Of a stretch of DNA of 64,000 bases, positions 17,247 through 27,034 are shown piece by piece. A program made the position numbers and the translations under genes. Below the pieces are notes generated by a model. The model saw nothing but the letters and a program-made list of their open reading frames with translations. It ran no database searches and was not told the DNA's origin. Source of the stretch: Denitratimonas sp037478135 (GTDB lineage Bacteria > Pseudomonadota > Gammaproteobacteria > Xanthomonadales > Xanthomonadaceae); the NCBI RefSeq assembly GCF_037478135.1, contig NZ_JBBHDV010000016.1, forward strand, positions 1 through 64,000. The letters run 5' to 3'. Positions within the stretch are counted from its first letter, which is position 1, and the number at the start of each line of letters is the position of its first letter.

Positions 17247-17627
17247 ATGTCTTCGTTGCGTCTGCTTCCGCTGCTTGTTTCCGCTGCTTTCTTCGCCCAG
17301 CCGGCGCTGGCCGACGATGCGCGTCCTGACCACTATCGCGGCGAGGCGTCCGAGACGCTGGAGCAGGCGGTGAAGAATTTCTCCGAGTACAACGCCAAGC
17401 TGGAGGCGGTGCTGGCGGCGGAAGGCAAGATGGATCTGGAGCAGATGGACGCGATCCATCAGCTGACCTACACGCTGGAAAACGCGTTGGAGAAGATCCG
17501 CAAGGATCTGGACGGTCTGGCCGAGACGCTGGAGCAGGTGCACGTGGCGTCCGAACACGCTGATGAGGAGACCGTGCGCAAGGCCGGCGCCGAGTACCTG
17601 AAGGTGTCGCGCACCCTCGTGAAGTGA
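17247..17627 (+). CDS. small secreted helical protein, DUF6746-like
   Basis: 126 residues from ATG at 17247 (CAAGGA upstream). A signal peptide (LLPLLVSAAFFAQPALA) is followed by a mature protein beginning DDARPDHYRGEASETLEQAV. The rest is helical and charged (KNFSEYNAKLEAVLAAEGKM, LENALEKIRKDLDGLAETLE). It resembles the family I know as DUF6746, function unknown. The Fur-box-like palindrome upstream points to a link with iron limitation. A clear terminator follows. Confidence 0.75.
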   Translation: MSSLRLLPLLVSAAFFAQPALADDARPDHYRGEASETLEQAVKNFSEYNAKLEAVLAAEGKMDLEQMDAIHQLTYTLENALEKIRKDLDGLAETLEQVHVASEHADEETVRKAGAEYLKVSRTLVK

Positions 17628-17731
17628 TGGTGCGGGCTGGCGCCTGACGGTCGGTCCGTACGCAGGCTGCGTTGTGCTTTATCGCCGGATCACGGCGCTG
17701 CCGGCGGCCAACAGCGCGGAGTTGAATCGAG

Positions 17732-17762
17732 CCCGGCAAGAGTGTGTCCTTGCCGGGTTTTT
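17732..17762. terminator. intrinsic terminator
   Basis: Arms CCCGGCAAG and CTTGCCGGG (9 bp, perfect) around an 8-base loop, followed by five T. It ends the 17247 gene; glyS arrives from the other side, and the A-poor opposite flank makes it mainly a + strand terminator. Confidence 0.85.
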
Positions 17763-17773
17763 CATGTGCTGGA

Positions 17774-19942
17774 TCAGCCGCTGGCCAGCAGTGAGATGTC
17801 GGCCACGCTGAGGAAGCGGTCGGCGATGCGCTTGAGAAGGGCGAGGCGGTTGGCGCGCACGCGCGGGTCTTCGGCCATCACCATCACATCGTCGAAGAAG
17901 GCATCGATCGGGGCGCGCAGTTGCGCCAGATGCTTGAGCGCGGTGACGTAGTTGCGTTCGGCCAGGGCGTCGTTGGCGGCGGCTTCCACGCCCAGCAGGG
18001 CTTCGGCCAGACGGGTTTCAGCCGGTTCCACCAGCGCGGCGGTGTCGATGGCGTCGGATACCTCGCCTTCCACCTTGCGCAGGATGTTGCCGATGCGCTT
18101 GTTGGCCGCTGCCAGTGCTTCGGCCTCCGGCAGCGCGGCGAATTGGCCGATGGCATCCAGACGGCGGTCGAAGTCGTAGAGCGAGGCCGGTTGCAGCGCC
18201 GCGACGGCATTGAAGTGCGTGACGGGCACGCCCTTGTCGGCGTAGTAGCCGCGCAGACGGTCGAGGATGAAGGCGTAGAGATCGTTCGCCCCTTCCTTCT
18301 TAGGGGAGTATTGCTTCTTGAAACCTTCAGGATCGAAGGGAATGTCGTGATCTTGGAGTTCGTTAGCGAGGCTCTCGTACTTCTTGTAGTCCTGCTTGCT
18401 GACAGCCAGGAACGCCAGCAACTCTGCGTGGCTCAAGAGTCGCTTCAAGCTGAGATCAACACCGGACTCGATCATCGTCCGCGCCAACCCCAACGCATTG
18501 CGCCGCAGTGCGAACGGATCCTTGTTGCCGGTCGGCTTCAGCTCCGCCGCGAAACCACCGGCCAGCGTATCCAACCGCTCGGCGATCGCCAGCACCTTGC
18601 CCAGCGGCGAGAGCGCGATGTCGTCGCCGGAATAGCGCGGGCGGTAGGCTTCGTCGATGGCCAGTGCGATGGCCTCCGGTTCGCCGCCGGCCAGCGCGTA
18701 GTGGCGCCCGGCGATGCCCTGCAGTTCGGGAAACTCGTTGACCATGCGCGATTGCAGGTCGTTCTTGGAAAGCTCGGCGGCGCGGCGCGCGAGCTCGGGA
18801 TCCACGCCCACCTGCGTGGCAATCGCCTGCGCCAGTGCGGCGACACGCTGCACCTTGTCGTGCACGCTGCCGAGTTTGGCTTGATAGGTGACGGTCTTCA
18901 GGCCGTCGCCCATCGCATGCAGGCCTTGCTTCAGATCTTCATCGAAGAAGAATTTGGCATCGGCAAAGCGCGGGCGAATCACGCGCTCGTATCCGGCGCG
19001 CACCTTGCTCACGTCTTTCGAGTCGATATTGGCGATGCCGATGAAGTGCTCGGTCAGCGCGCCGCTTTCACTCAGCACCGGGAAGAACTTCTGGTTGATC
19101 TCCATGGTTTCGATCAGGGCTTCCTGCGGCACGGCAAGGAACTCCTGCTCGAAACTGCACGTGACCGGTGCAGGCCATTCGACCAGCGCCACGACCTGTT
19201 CCAGGTTGTCGTCGGAAATGCGCGCCACGCCGCCGCATTGCGCGGCGGCGCTTTCCACCTGCTGGCGGATGCGGGCGCGGCGCTGTTCCGGATCGACCAG
19301 CACGAAGGCGCTTTCCAGCGCGGTGACGTAGTCGGTGGCACACGCGATGCTGATCGCGTCCGGATGATGGAAGCGGTGGCCGCGGCTGTCGCGCCCGGAG
19401 GCGATGCCGAACAGGCTGGCCGGCACCACGGCATCGCCCAGCAGCAGCACCAGCCAGTGCAGCGGCCGCGCGAAGGCATGTTCGTGCGCGCCCCAGCGCA
19501 TTGGCTTGGGGATCGGCATTGCGGCGATGGCTTCGAGCAGGATTTCGGGCAGCAGTTGCGCGGTATCCGATCCGGCGCGCACCGAACGGTGCACGAAGCG
19601 TTCGCCCTTGGCATCGGTGGTGCGCTCAAGCGCGGTCCAGTCGATGCCGTTCTTGGCGGCGAAGCCTTGCAATGCGCGGGTCGGTTGGCCGTCCGCATCC
19701 AGCGCGATGTTCAGATACGGCCCGAGCAGCTCGCTGGACTGGTCCGGCTGCCGCGTTGCCACACCTGGCAGCAGCACCGCGAGCCGGCGCGGGGAGAACA
19801 GGGGTTTGGCGTCGCCGCGCTGCATCGCGATGCCGCGCTTCTCCAGCCCGGTGATGACGCCATCAAAAAGGGCCTGCGCCAGCCCGGGCAATGCCTTAAC
19901 GGGGAGTTCTTCGGTGCCCAGTTCGATCAGCAACGGTTGCAT
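17774..19942 (-). CDS. glyS: glycine-tRNA ligase beta subunit
   Basis: 722 residues; the beta subunit of the tetrameric bacterial GlyRS, needed for tRNA binding. The family start MQPLLIELGTEELPVKAL is intact, as are MRWGAHEHAFARPLHWL and the HD-like region with AKLGSVHDKV. Near the C terminus ANKRIGNILRK and the anticodon-binding part are present. At about residues 488-554 there is a Lys/Glu-rich stretch (SKQDYKKYESLANELQDH) whose DNA is clearly poorer in GC than its surroundings. It could explain the length above the E. coli protein (689). It follows glyQ on the same strand by 136 bases. Confidence 0.95.
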   Translation of the reverse strand: MQPLLIELGTEELPVKALPGLAQALFDGVITGLEKRGIAMQRGDAKPLFSPRRLAVLLPGVATRQPDQSSELLGPYLNIALDADGQPTRALQGFAAKNGIDWTALERTTDAKGERFVHRSVRAGSDTAQLLPEILLEAIAAMPIPKPMRWGAHEHAFARPLHWLVLLLGDAVVPASLFGIASGRDSRGHRFHHPDAISIACATDYVTALESAFVLVDPEQRRARIRQQVESAAAQCGGVARISDDNLEQVVALVEWPAPVTCSFEQEFLAVPQEALIETMEINQKFFPVLSESGALTEHFIGIANIDSKDVSKVRAGYERVIRPRFADAKFFFDEDLKQGLHAMGDGLKTVTYQAKLGSVHDKVQRVAALAQAIATQVGVDPELARRAAELSKNDLQSRMVNEFPELQGIAGRHYALAGGEPEAIALAIDEAYRPRYSGDDIALSPLGKVLAIAERLDTLAGGFAAELKPTGNKDPFALRRNALGLARTMIESGVDLSLKRLLSHAELLAFLAVSKQDYKKYESLANELQDHDIPFDPEGFKKQYSPKKEGANDLYAFILDRLRGYYADKGVPVTHFNAVAALQPASLYDFDRRLDAIGQFAALPEAEALAAANKRIGNILRKVEGEVSDAIDTAALVEPAETRLAEALLGVEAAANDALAERNYVTALKHLAQLRAPIDAFFDDVMVMAEDPRVRANRLALLKRIADRFLSVADISLLASG

Positions 19943-20078
19943 ATCGGAGTCTCTGTGTTTCTTTCCCTCTCCGCCCGGAAGAGGGTGCCCGAAGGCGGAT
20001 GAAGGAAGGAATCGCTGCGGTCATCAGGGCGGCCGGATGCGGAGGTTTTATCCGCGGCCGATCCCCGATAGAAAGGTT

Positions 20079-20972
<894 letters not shown>

Positions 20973-21123
20973 TGCGGTGCACATGCGGCGGAAAAGCGTT
21001 CGATTATAAGGGCAAGACGCCGGCCACGCGGGGCGCGGGCGCGATCCCGGGGTGCTTCGAACTTGCGCCGGGGCAAGGCTTTGTCGAGGATGGAATCTGT
21101 CATCCACCCACCAAGGAACCCCG

Positions 21124-21888
21124 ATGCCCGTATCCCACGGCCTCCGCGCCGGACTTTCTTCCGTTGTCCCCCGCCGCTCCGACGGCAGCGTGCTGCTGGC
21201 CGATGAGCACACCGGTCTGCAACAGGTCCGCATCGCCCGGCACCCGGTTTTCGGGGGCCAGCTGTATCTGGATGGCGACCTGCAGATCTCCGAATCCGAC
21301 GCCGCCTACGGCGTGGCGATGGTCAGCCCGCTGCTGGAATTGCGGCAGTTGGAACGGATCGCGATCCTGGGTGGCGGCGATGGTGGGGTGCTGGGCGAAC
21401 TGCTGCGCAGTCTGGAACCGCTGGACCATGTGCCGGCCGAACTGACGATGATCGAGATCGACGCGCGCGTGATCGAGCTGTGTCGCGAATACCTGCCGGC
21501 GGTCTGCGGCGAAGCCTTCGACAACCCCCGCGCCCACGTCGTGGTTGGCGATGCGTTCGCCTGGATCGCGCAGGCGCGCGGGCTGGATGCGGTGATCTAC
21601 GACCTGACGATGGACCCGGTGCGCGAGAACCAGAGCCGCGCCGCCTTCATCACCGACATCGTCGCCAAGATCGCGTCCGCGCTGCGACCCGGCGGTGTCT
21701 TCAGCATGCAGTGCTGCGGCCATGGCCGCGCCGATGCCGCCGACCGCGACGAGCGCCGCCGCCTGCTGCCGCTGATCCGCGAGGCAGTCGATGCCCACTT
21801 CGAGAACCGCTGCGAACAGGATGTGCTGGTGCCGTCCTACCGCGATCTGTGGACCTTTTTGAGCGCGCGCAAGCCGATGCCGGGCTGA
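21124..21888 (+). CDS. speE: spermidine-synthase-like aminopropyltransferase
   Basis: 254 residues from ATG at 21124 (AAGGA upstream). The Rossmann methyltransferase-like fold of polyamine aminopropyltransferases is clear: HPVFGGQLYLDGDLQISESD, LGGGDGGVLGELLR, the acidic MIEIDARVIELCREYLP, and YDLTMDPV at the active site. It would transfer an aminopropyl group from decarboxylated SAM to putrescine. No speD is seen in the window. The active-site loop reads DLTMDP rather than the more common DSSDP, so substrate preference is uncertain. Confidence 0.82.
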   Translation: MPVSHGLRAGLSSVVPRRSDGSVLLADEHTGLQQVRIARHPVFGGQLYLDGDLQISESDAAYGVAMVSPLLELRQLERIAILGGGDGGVLGELLRSLEPLDHVPAELTMIEIDARVIELCREYLPAVCGEAFDNPRAHVVVGDAFAWIAQARGLDAVIYDLTMDPVRENQSRAAFITDIVAKIASALRPGGVFSMQCCGHGRADAADRDERRRLLPLIREAVDAHFENRCEQDVLVPSYRDLWTFLSARKPMPG

Positions 21889-21972
21889 GGTCTTCCGGCA
21901 CGCATGGCCGCCGCCGTGCTCGGGTAGACTTGGGTGCATCCTGCGGCCACGCCGCGCTGCCGTTGATCGCGC

Positions 21973-23781
21973 ATGCCCAGCTCTCCACCGCCGCGCCCGG
22001 CCGTGCCCGGACGTTTTCCCGACAACACCCGGCTGAGTCTGGAAAGGGTGTTGACGGCGCTGGCCGAGGATGGCTTCATCAGTCATGACGACATGGGTCG
22101 AGCGCGTCAGGCGGTCCGCGAGCAGCGCACCGGCGTGGACATTCACCCGCTGGTGCTGATCGCCAATCTGAAATTCCGCAATCGGCGCCGGCCCGATGCC
22201 GAACTGAATCTGGAAACCCTGACCCACTGGCTCGCGCAGCAGGCCGGGGTGCGCTATCTGCGCATCGATCCGACCAAGATCGACGTACCGGCCGTCACCG
22301 CGCTGATCTCGCACGCCTATGCGCAGCGCCATCGCATCCTGCCGGTGGCGGTCAATGCCGAGCGCGTGGTGATCGCCACCAGCGAGCCGACCGATCTGCG
22401 CTGGCAGCCGGATCTGGCCCAGATCCTGCGGCGCGAGATCGTTGTGGTGGTCACCAATCCGCTGGATCTGGCGCGCTACATGATGGAGTTTTTCGGCGTG
22501 ACCCGGTCGGTGCGGGGTGCCAAGGACCAGCGCGACGAAAACCAAACGGTTTCGATGCCCAGCTTCGAGCAGCTGGTGGAACTGGGCCGCGCCGGGGAAG
22601 TCGGCGCCGACGATCGCCACATCGTGCATATCGTCGACTGGCTGCTGCAGTACGCGTATGAACAGCGTGCCAGCGACATCCACCTGGAGCCGCGCCGCGA
22701 CATCAGCCGGGTGCGCTTCCGCATCGACGGCGTGCTGCACAAGGTGTTCGAATTGCCCACGCCGGTGATGATCGCCGCGATCAGCCGCATCAAGGTGCTC
22801 GGGCGCATGGATCTGGGCGAACGGCGGCGGCCGCAGGACGGTCGCATCAAGACCCGCTCGCCGGGCGGGCGTGAAGTGGAAATGCGCCTGTCGACGATGC
22901 CCACCGCGTTCGGCGAGAAATGCGTGATGCGTATTTTCGACCCGGATACCGCGGTCAAATCCACCGAGGAACTGGGCTTTGACGCGGCCGAGGCCGAGGG
23001 TTGGAACGAATTGACCCGCCGCCCGCACGGCATCGTGCTGGTGACCGGCCCGACCGGTTCCGGCAAGACCACGACGTTGTATTCGACGCTGAAGCGCCTC
23101 GCCACGCCGGACGTGAATGTCTGCACCGTCGAAGACCCGATCGAGATGATCGCGCCGGAACTGAACCAGATGCAGGTGCATCAGGCCATCGAACTGGATT
23201 TCGCCTCCGGCGTGCGCACCCTGCTGCGGCAGGATCCGGACATCATCATGATCGGTGAAATCCGCGACCTGGAAACCGCGCAGATGGCGGTGCAGGCCTC
23301 GCTCACCGGGCATCTGGTGCTCTCCACGCTGCATACCAACGATGCGCCTTCGGCGATCACCCGGCTGCTGGATCTGGGCGTGCCGCATTACCTGATCCAG
23401 TCCACCCTCAACGGCGTGCTGGCGCAGCGTCTGGTGCGCACCCTGTGCCCGCACTGCAAGAAGCCGGCGCCGCTGGACGAGGATGGCTGGGCGGTGCTGG
23501 CCGATGGGCTGGATATCGCCAAGCCCGCCACCGGGCAGGCCGCTCGCGGCTGTCTGGAATGCCGTCACAGTGGCTTCCTCGGGCGCGTCGGTCTGTACGA
23601 ACTGCTGCTGATCACGCCGCCATTGCGCAGCGGGATCCGGCAGGACATGGATCAGGCCGCCTTCACCCGCGCCTGCGTCACCGATGGCATGCAGACGCTG
23701 CGTGCCGCCGGCGCGCAGAAGGTGGCGCAGGGCCTGACCACGATCGCCGAAGTGCTGGACGTGCTGCCGCCGCCGGAATGA
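21973..23781 (+). CDS. GspE/PulE-family secretion or pilus ATPase (orphan)
   Basis: 602 residues. An N-terminal MshEN-like domain (about 20-185) precedes the AAA-type motor: Walker A GPTGSGKTTT, Asp box VCTVEDPIEM, Walker B DIIMIGEIRDLETA, His box LSTLHTNDA. A tetracysteine zinc motif is present (LCPHCKK ... GCLECRHSG). These enzymes drive type II secretion or type IV pilus assembly. No partner gene (gspF, pilB or pilC cluster) is near, so its machine must be encoded elsewhere. The next gene, a membrane protein, starts 51 bases later and may be co-transcribed. Confidence 0.9.
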   Translation: MPSSPPPRPAVPGRFPDNTRLSLERVLTALAEDGFISHDDMGRARQAVREQRTGVDIHPLVLIANLKFRNRRRPDAELNLETLTHWLAQQAGVRYLRIDPTKIDVPAVTALISHAYAQRHRILPVAVNAERVVIATSEPTDLRWQPDLAQILRREIVVVVTNPLDLARYMMEFFGVTRSVRGAKDQRDENQTVSMPSFEQLVELGRAGEVGADDRHIVHIVDWLLQYAYEQRASDIHLEPRRDISRVRFRIDGVLHKVFELPTPVMIAAISRIKVLGRMDLGERRRPQDGRIKTRSPGGREVEMRLSTMPTAFGEKCVMRIFDPDTAVKSTEELGFDAAEAEGWNELTRRPHGIVLVTGPTGSGKTTTLYSTLKRLATPDVNVCTVEDPIEMIAPELNQMQVHQAIELDFASGVRTLLRQDPDIIMIGEIRDLETAQMAVQASLTGHLVLSTLHTNDAPSAITRLLDLGVPHYLIQSTLNGVLAQRLVRTLCPHCKKPAPLDEDGWAVLADGLDIAKPATGQAARGCLECRHSGFLGRVGLYELLLITPPLRSGIRQDMDQAAFTRACVTDGMQTLRAAGAQKVAQGLTTIAEVLDVLPPPE

Positions 23782-23832
23782 CCCGCCCGGATCTCGAACC
23801 CCGAATCCCGATTTCAATCCAAGGAGAACACC

Positions 23833-24645
23833 ATGACCATCCGCACCGTACCTGCCGGCAACGGCCTTGCCTGGCTCAGCAACGGCATCACGCTGATGCT
23901 GAAGAATCCCGGCCCCTTCATCCTGATGGGACTGATCTACACCATCATCTCGGTGGTCCCGCTGCTGGGTTCGCTGGCGCTGGCGATCATTGGGCCGACG
24001 CTGTACGGCGGCATTGCCTGGGCCGCACGCCGTCAGGACCGGGGTGAAAATGCCGAGGTTGGCGACCTGTTCCGTGGCTTCCAGCTGGAAGGCAAGATCG
24101 GTCCGCTGCTGCTGCTGTGCCTGCCGGGCGTGATCGCCGGTGTGGTGCTGGTGATCCTGCTGACGGTGGTGATCCTGGTCAGCCTGGCCGGTGCCGGCAT
24201 GTCGGCGGCGATGGAATCGCCAGCGGCGCTGATCGGTGCCATGGGCGTGGGCGCGCTGGTGCTGTTGCCGGTGATGCTGGCACTGGGCCTGCTGGTGTTC
24301 GCGCTGGCCTTCTTCGCCATCCCGGACACGATGTTCGTCAGCAATGACGCGTTCGCCGCGATGAAGCAGAGCATGCGAGCCACGTTGGCCAATGTTGGTG
24401 CGGTGCTGCTGTATCTGGTGGTGTTCGTTCTGGCGGTGGTGGTGGTGACCGGCATCCTGGCGCTGATTTCCAGCCTGCTGGCGCAGGTGCTGGTGTCGCT
24501 GGTCGCGGTGCCGCTGGCTGGCGCCTCGATGTATCTGGCGTGGAAGGATGTCTACGCCGACAGCGCAGCCGAGCTGCCGCCGGCCCCGCCGGCACCCGAA
24601 ACGCCGCCGACACCACCACAGGATGGTGGCGGCATGGTTGCCTGA
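23833..24645 (+). CDS. BPSS1780-type multi-pass membrane protein
   Basis: 270 residues, RBS AAGGAG upstream. It starts MTIRTVPAGNGLAWLSNG, the conserved opening of BPSS1780-family proteins, then NPGPFILMGLIYTIISVVP. About five to six hydrophobic segments follow (LLLLCLPGVIAGVVLVILL, VLLPVMLALGLLVFALAFF, VGAVLLYLVVFVLAVVVV), and a Pro-rich tail ends the protein. The family function is unknown. It lies just after the GspE-type gene on the same strand. Confidence 0.85.
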   Translation: MTIRTVPAGNGLAWLSNGITLMLKNPGPFILMGLIYTIISVVPLLGSLALAIIGPTLYGGIAWAARRQDRGENAEVGDLFRGFQLEGKIGPLLLLCLPGVIAGVVLVILLTVVILVSLAGAGMSAAMESPAALIGAMGVGALVLLPVMLALGLLVFALAFFAIPDTMFVSNDAFAAMKQSMRATLANVGAVLLYLVVFVLAVVVVTGILALISSLLAQVLVSLVAVPLAGASMYLAWKDVYADSAAELPPAPPAPETPPTPPQDGGGMVA

Positions 24646-24654
24646 TGCGTACCC

Positions 24655-24686
24655 AACCGCTGCCGGGCTGGTTCCCGGCAGCGGTT
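24655..24686. terminator. strong hairpin after the BPSS1780-type gene
   Basis: Arms AACCGCTGCCGGG and CCCGGCAGCGGTT (13 bp, perfect) with a six-base loop, eight bases after the stop. No T tract follows, so it may act as a 3'-end stabiliser or a weak terminator. Confidence 0.6.
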
Positions 24687-24830
24687 CGTATGGCCTTTCC
24701 CCTTCGCGTGTTCGCGCGCGAAGGGGAAAGCAGGGGCCGTTTCTGCACACTCAAGCACAGCCTGAAACCGGCCCTAACTACCGCTTAACCCTCGATGCGC
24801 TAGCGTCGCGGCCCTCGACAAGGACGCGGC

Positions 24831-25481
24831 ATGGCATCACCCACGGACGATCCACAGCAGGACCGAAGGATACGCCTGGCGGTGCTGGGCGCCTGCGTGC
24901 TGGCACACGTGGTGCTGGGCCTGTGGATGCTGCGCGATCCGGCGCGCGATCGCGGCGATGATGGCGCCTTGCAGGTGGAGTTCATCCCGGCTGTACCGGC
25001 AATGCAGCCGCCGCCACCTCCGCCACCGTTTCCCGAGGCGCCGCAGCGCCCGCGTGCATCACCGCCTGTTGTGCTGCCACGCGCCACGCCTTCGGCTCCG
25101 CCGGACCCGCCTGTGGCATCCCCATCACCGGCCGCAGCTGCGCCGCAACGCACGCCCGACACGATGGAAGTGATGGATGCGATCCGTGCGGCGGCGCGTA
25201 CGCAGGTGGAACAGGCGATGCCGTTCGAGCGCGATCCGATGCAGCGCCATACCGCGCGGGTGCCGGGCCGGGCCGAGTCCTATACCCCGAACCCGATCAT
25301 GCTGCGCCGCTCGATCACGCCCGAGGACATTCTCAGGACCATCGGCACGCTGTTCGGCGGCAACTACAACCCGTGCCCGGATACGCAAAGCAAGATCCGC
25401 GACCTGGCCGCGCGCAACGAGCGCATCGGCGAGGACGAGTTGCAGGTGCTGATCGACCGCGAACGGCGCCGTTGCCGCTGA
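24831..25481 (+). CDS. single-pass membrane protein with Pro-rich region, TonB-like layout
   Basis: 216 residues. One transmembrane helix near residues 17-34 (LAVLGACVLAHVVLGLWML) is followed by a Pro-rich periplasmic spacer (MQPPPPPPPFPEAPQRPR). A charged helical C-terminal part follows (TPEDILRTIGTLFGGNYNPC; IRDLAARNERIGEDELQVLI). The layout is that of TonB-type proteins, but I see no TonB C-terminal domain. I do not recognise the family. Two Cys (PCPD and the last but one residue, RCR) could pair. Confidence 0.7.
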   Translation: MASPTDDPQQDRRIRLAVLGACVLAHVVLGLWMLRDPARDRGDDGALQVEFIPAVPAMQPPPPPPPFPEAPQRPRASPPVVLPRATPSAPPDPPVASPSPAAAAPQRTPDTMEVMDAIRAAARTQVEQAMPFERDPMQRHTARVPGRAESYTPNPIMLRRSITPEDILRTIGTLFGGNYNPCPDTQSKIRDLAARNERIGEDELQVLIDRERRRCR

Positions 25482-25505
25482 CGGTAGCCGGCTCGCGCGG
25501 CCGGA

Positions 25506-25955
25506 TCAGAAGCCGTACTGGAACAGCAGGAGGTTTTCGCCGCGGTTACGGCCGCCGGTGTTGGCATTGGACAGGTGGCGCAGCGAGACGGTGAAGCGGC
25601 CGTGGCGGTAGCCGATGCCGGTCATGAACTGCCAGTGCTCGGACAACACCTCAGTATTGGAGTTGGTCGCGGCGATGCCGCCCTGCGCGAACCAGCCCTT
25701 CCAGGTGAAACGCTTGGAGACCGAGCCGAAATACACGCGCGGGGTGGAAATGATCGTGGAATCACGCTCGTCGATGACCCCGACCATCACTTCCCACGGA
25801 TGCTGCGCCTCGTTTTCCCAGCTCACCGCAAGCATCTTGCTGCCCTTGCCCTGGATCTCGTCCACCGGGCCAAGACCGACGTGGAGTCCGGCCGTGGCAG
25901 GCAGGGCGCCACAGAGGCCGATCAGGGTGGCCACGGAGAGCAGATAATGACGCAT
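25506..25955 (-). CDS. PagL-like lipid A 3-O-deacylase / acyloxyacyl hydrolase
   Basis: 149 residues from ATG at 25955, starting a signal peptide (YLLSVATLIGLCGALPATAG). The outer-membrane barrel ends with the family signature LRHLSNANTGGRNRGENLLL, in which His127, Ser129 and Glu140 have the order and spacing of the PagL catalytic triad. The protein ends in Phe (FQYGF), as barrel proteins do. It would remove the 3-O acyl chain from lipid A. It converges on the TonB-like gene with only 24 bases between the stops. Confidence 0.8.
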   Translation of the reverse strand: MRHYLLSVATLIGLCGALPATAGLHVGLGPVDEIQGKGSKMLAVSWENEAQHPWEVMVGVIDERDSTIISTPRVYFGSVSKRFTWKGWFAQGGIAATNSNTEVLSEHWQFMTGIGYRHGRFTVSLRHLSNANTGGRNRGENLLLFQYGF

Positions 25956-26162
25956 GGCTGTGTTTCTGAGGGGAAAAAGTAACGCGCCATTATACTGGGC
26001 GGCAGTCCGCAGCAAGGCGGCGGAAGCTGAGTTTTTGCTGACAGCGAGCCATCCGGATTCGGCTGCCAGTCAGGATGAATTCACCTCGCTGGCCACCGCC
26101 ACCCATAGCATGACGCCCCTTTCGCGCCAGCCGGCGCCACGCCCCGCACGGAGACCAGCACC

Positions 26163-26930
26163 ATGACCCACAAGACCCTGCTTCTCGCCACCTTGGCCAC
26201 GGCCCTGGCTGCAGGTTTGCCATTGACCGCCGCCGCCCAGGAGTCGGGCTGGTCCGGTACTGGTGAATTCGGTCTGGCGATGGCGCGTGGCAATGCACGC
26301 TCGGACAACGCCAACGGCAAGCTGGCCTTCGTCAACGAGGACGACGCCTGGAAGCATTCGTTCTACCTGAGCGCGCTGCGCAACAAGGCCGAGGTCACCG
26401 GCGATTTCGATGGTGACGGGGTCGAGGAGGACCGCATGCAGCTGTCCGCCAACCGTTACGAAGCCGGTGCCAGCAGTGCGTTGAAGCTCAGCAAGGTCAG
26501 CTCCTGGATCACCGCGCTGCGTTACGAGAATGACGATTTCGCACCGTACGAATACCAGACCACGTTCTCGATGGGTTATGGCCACCAGTTCATCGACAAC
26601 GAGCGCACCAGCCTGTTGACCGAAGTCGGCCCCGGCTACCGCCGCGCCAAGAGCGCCAGCACCGGTGAAACCGAAAGCGAACTGATCGGTCGCGGCCTGC
26701 TCGATTACAAGCACCAGATCACCGACACCACGACGCTGTTCAACACGCTGCTGATCGAAGCCGGCAGCGACAACACCTTCGCCAGCAATGCCTTTGGCGT
26801 ATCGGTGGCGATGAGCGAGAAGCTGGCGCTGAAGGCCGGGTTCGACGTACGCCACAACACCGATGTCGGCCCCGGCATCGAGAAGACCGACAAGCTGACC
26901 AAGCTCAACCTGGTCTACAACTTCAAGTGA
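26163..26930 (+). CDS. DUF481-family outer-membrane protein
   Basis: 255 residues with a signal peptide (LLLATLATALAAGLPLTAAAQ). The mature protein starts SGWSGTGEFGLAMARGNARS, the typical DUF481 (YdiY-like) opening, and continues as antiparallel beta strands (YGHQFIDNERTSLLTEVGPG; GFDVRHNTDVGPGIEKTD). It ends in LNLVYNFK. The function is unknown; relatives are acid- or salt-induced in some species. A terminator follows. Confidence 0.9.
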   Translation: MTHKTLLLATLATALAAGLPLTAAAQESGWSGTGEFGLAMARGNARSDNANGKLAFVNEDDAWKHSFYLSALRNKAEVTGDFDGDGVEEDRMQLSANRYEAGASSALKLSKVSSWITALRYENDDFAPYEYQTTFSMGYGHQFIDNERTSLLTEVGPGYRRAKSASTGETESELIGRGLLDYKHQITDTTTLFNTLLIEAGSDNTFASNAFGVSVAMSEKLALKAGFDVRHNTDVGPGIEKTDKLTKLNLVYNFK

Positions 26931-26969
26931 TCGCGCCGGCGTGATGCCGGAACGCTATACGCAGTTGTG

Positions 26970-27006
26970 AAAAGGCGGGATCGCTGCGGCGGTTCCGCCT
27001 TTTTCA
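26970..27006. terminator. bidirectional intrinsic terminator
   Basis: AAAAGGCGG pairs with CCGCCTTTT around a 16-base loop, with A and T runs on the two sides. It can serve both the DUF481 gene and the converging EamA gene. Confidence 0.8.
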
Positions 27007-27034
27007 TGCCCGGCGCAATGCTGGTGGCGGCGCG

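Noticed and set aside
21100..24750. Long open frame on the minus strand opposite the aminopropyltransferase and GspE-type genes
   Set aside because: It is antisense to strongly recognisable genes and rich in His, Gln, Arg and Gly. Stop codons are rare in GC-rich antisense frames.
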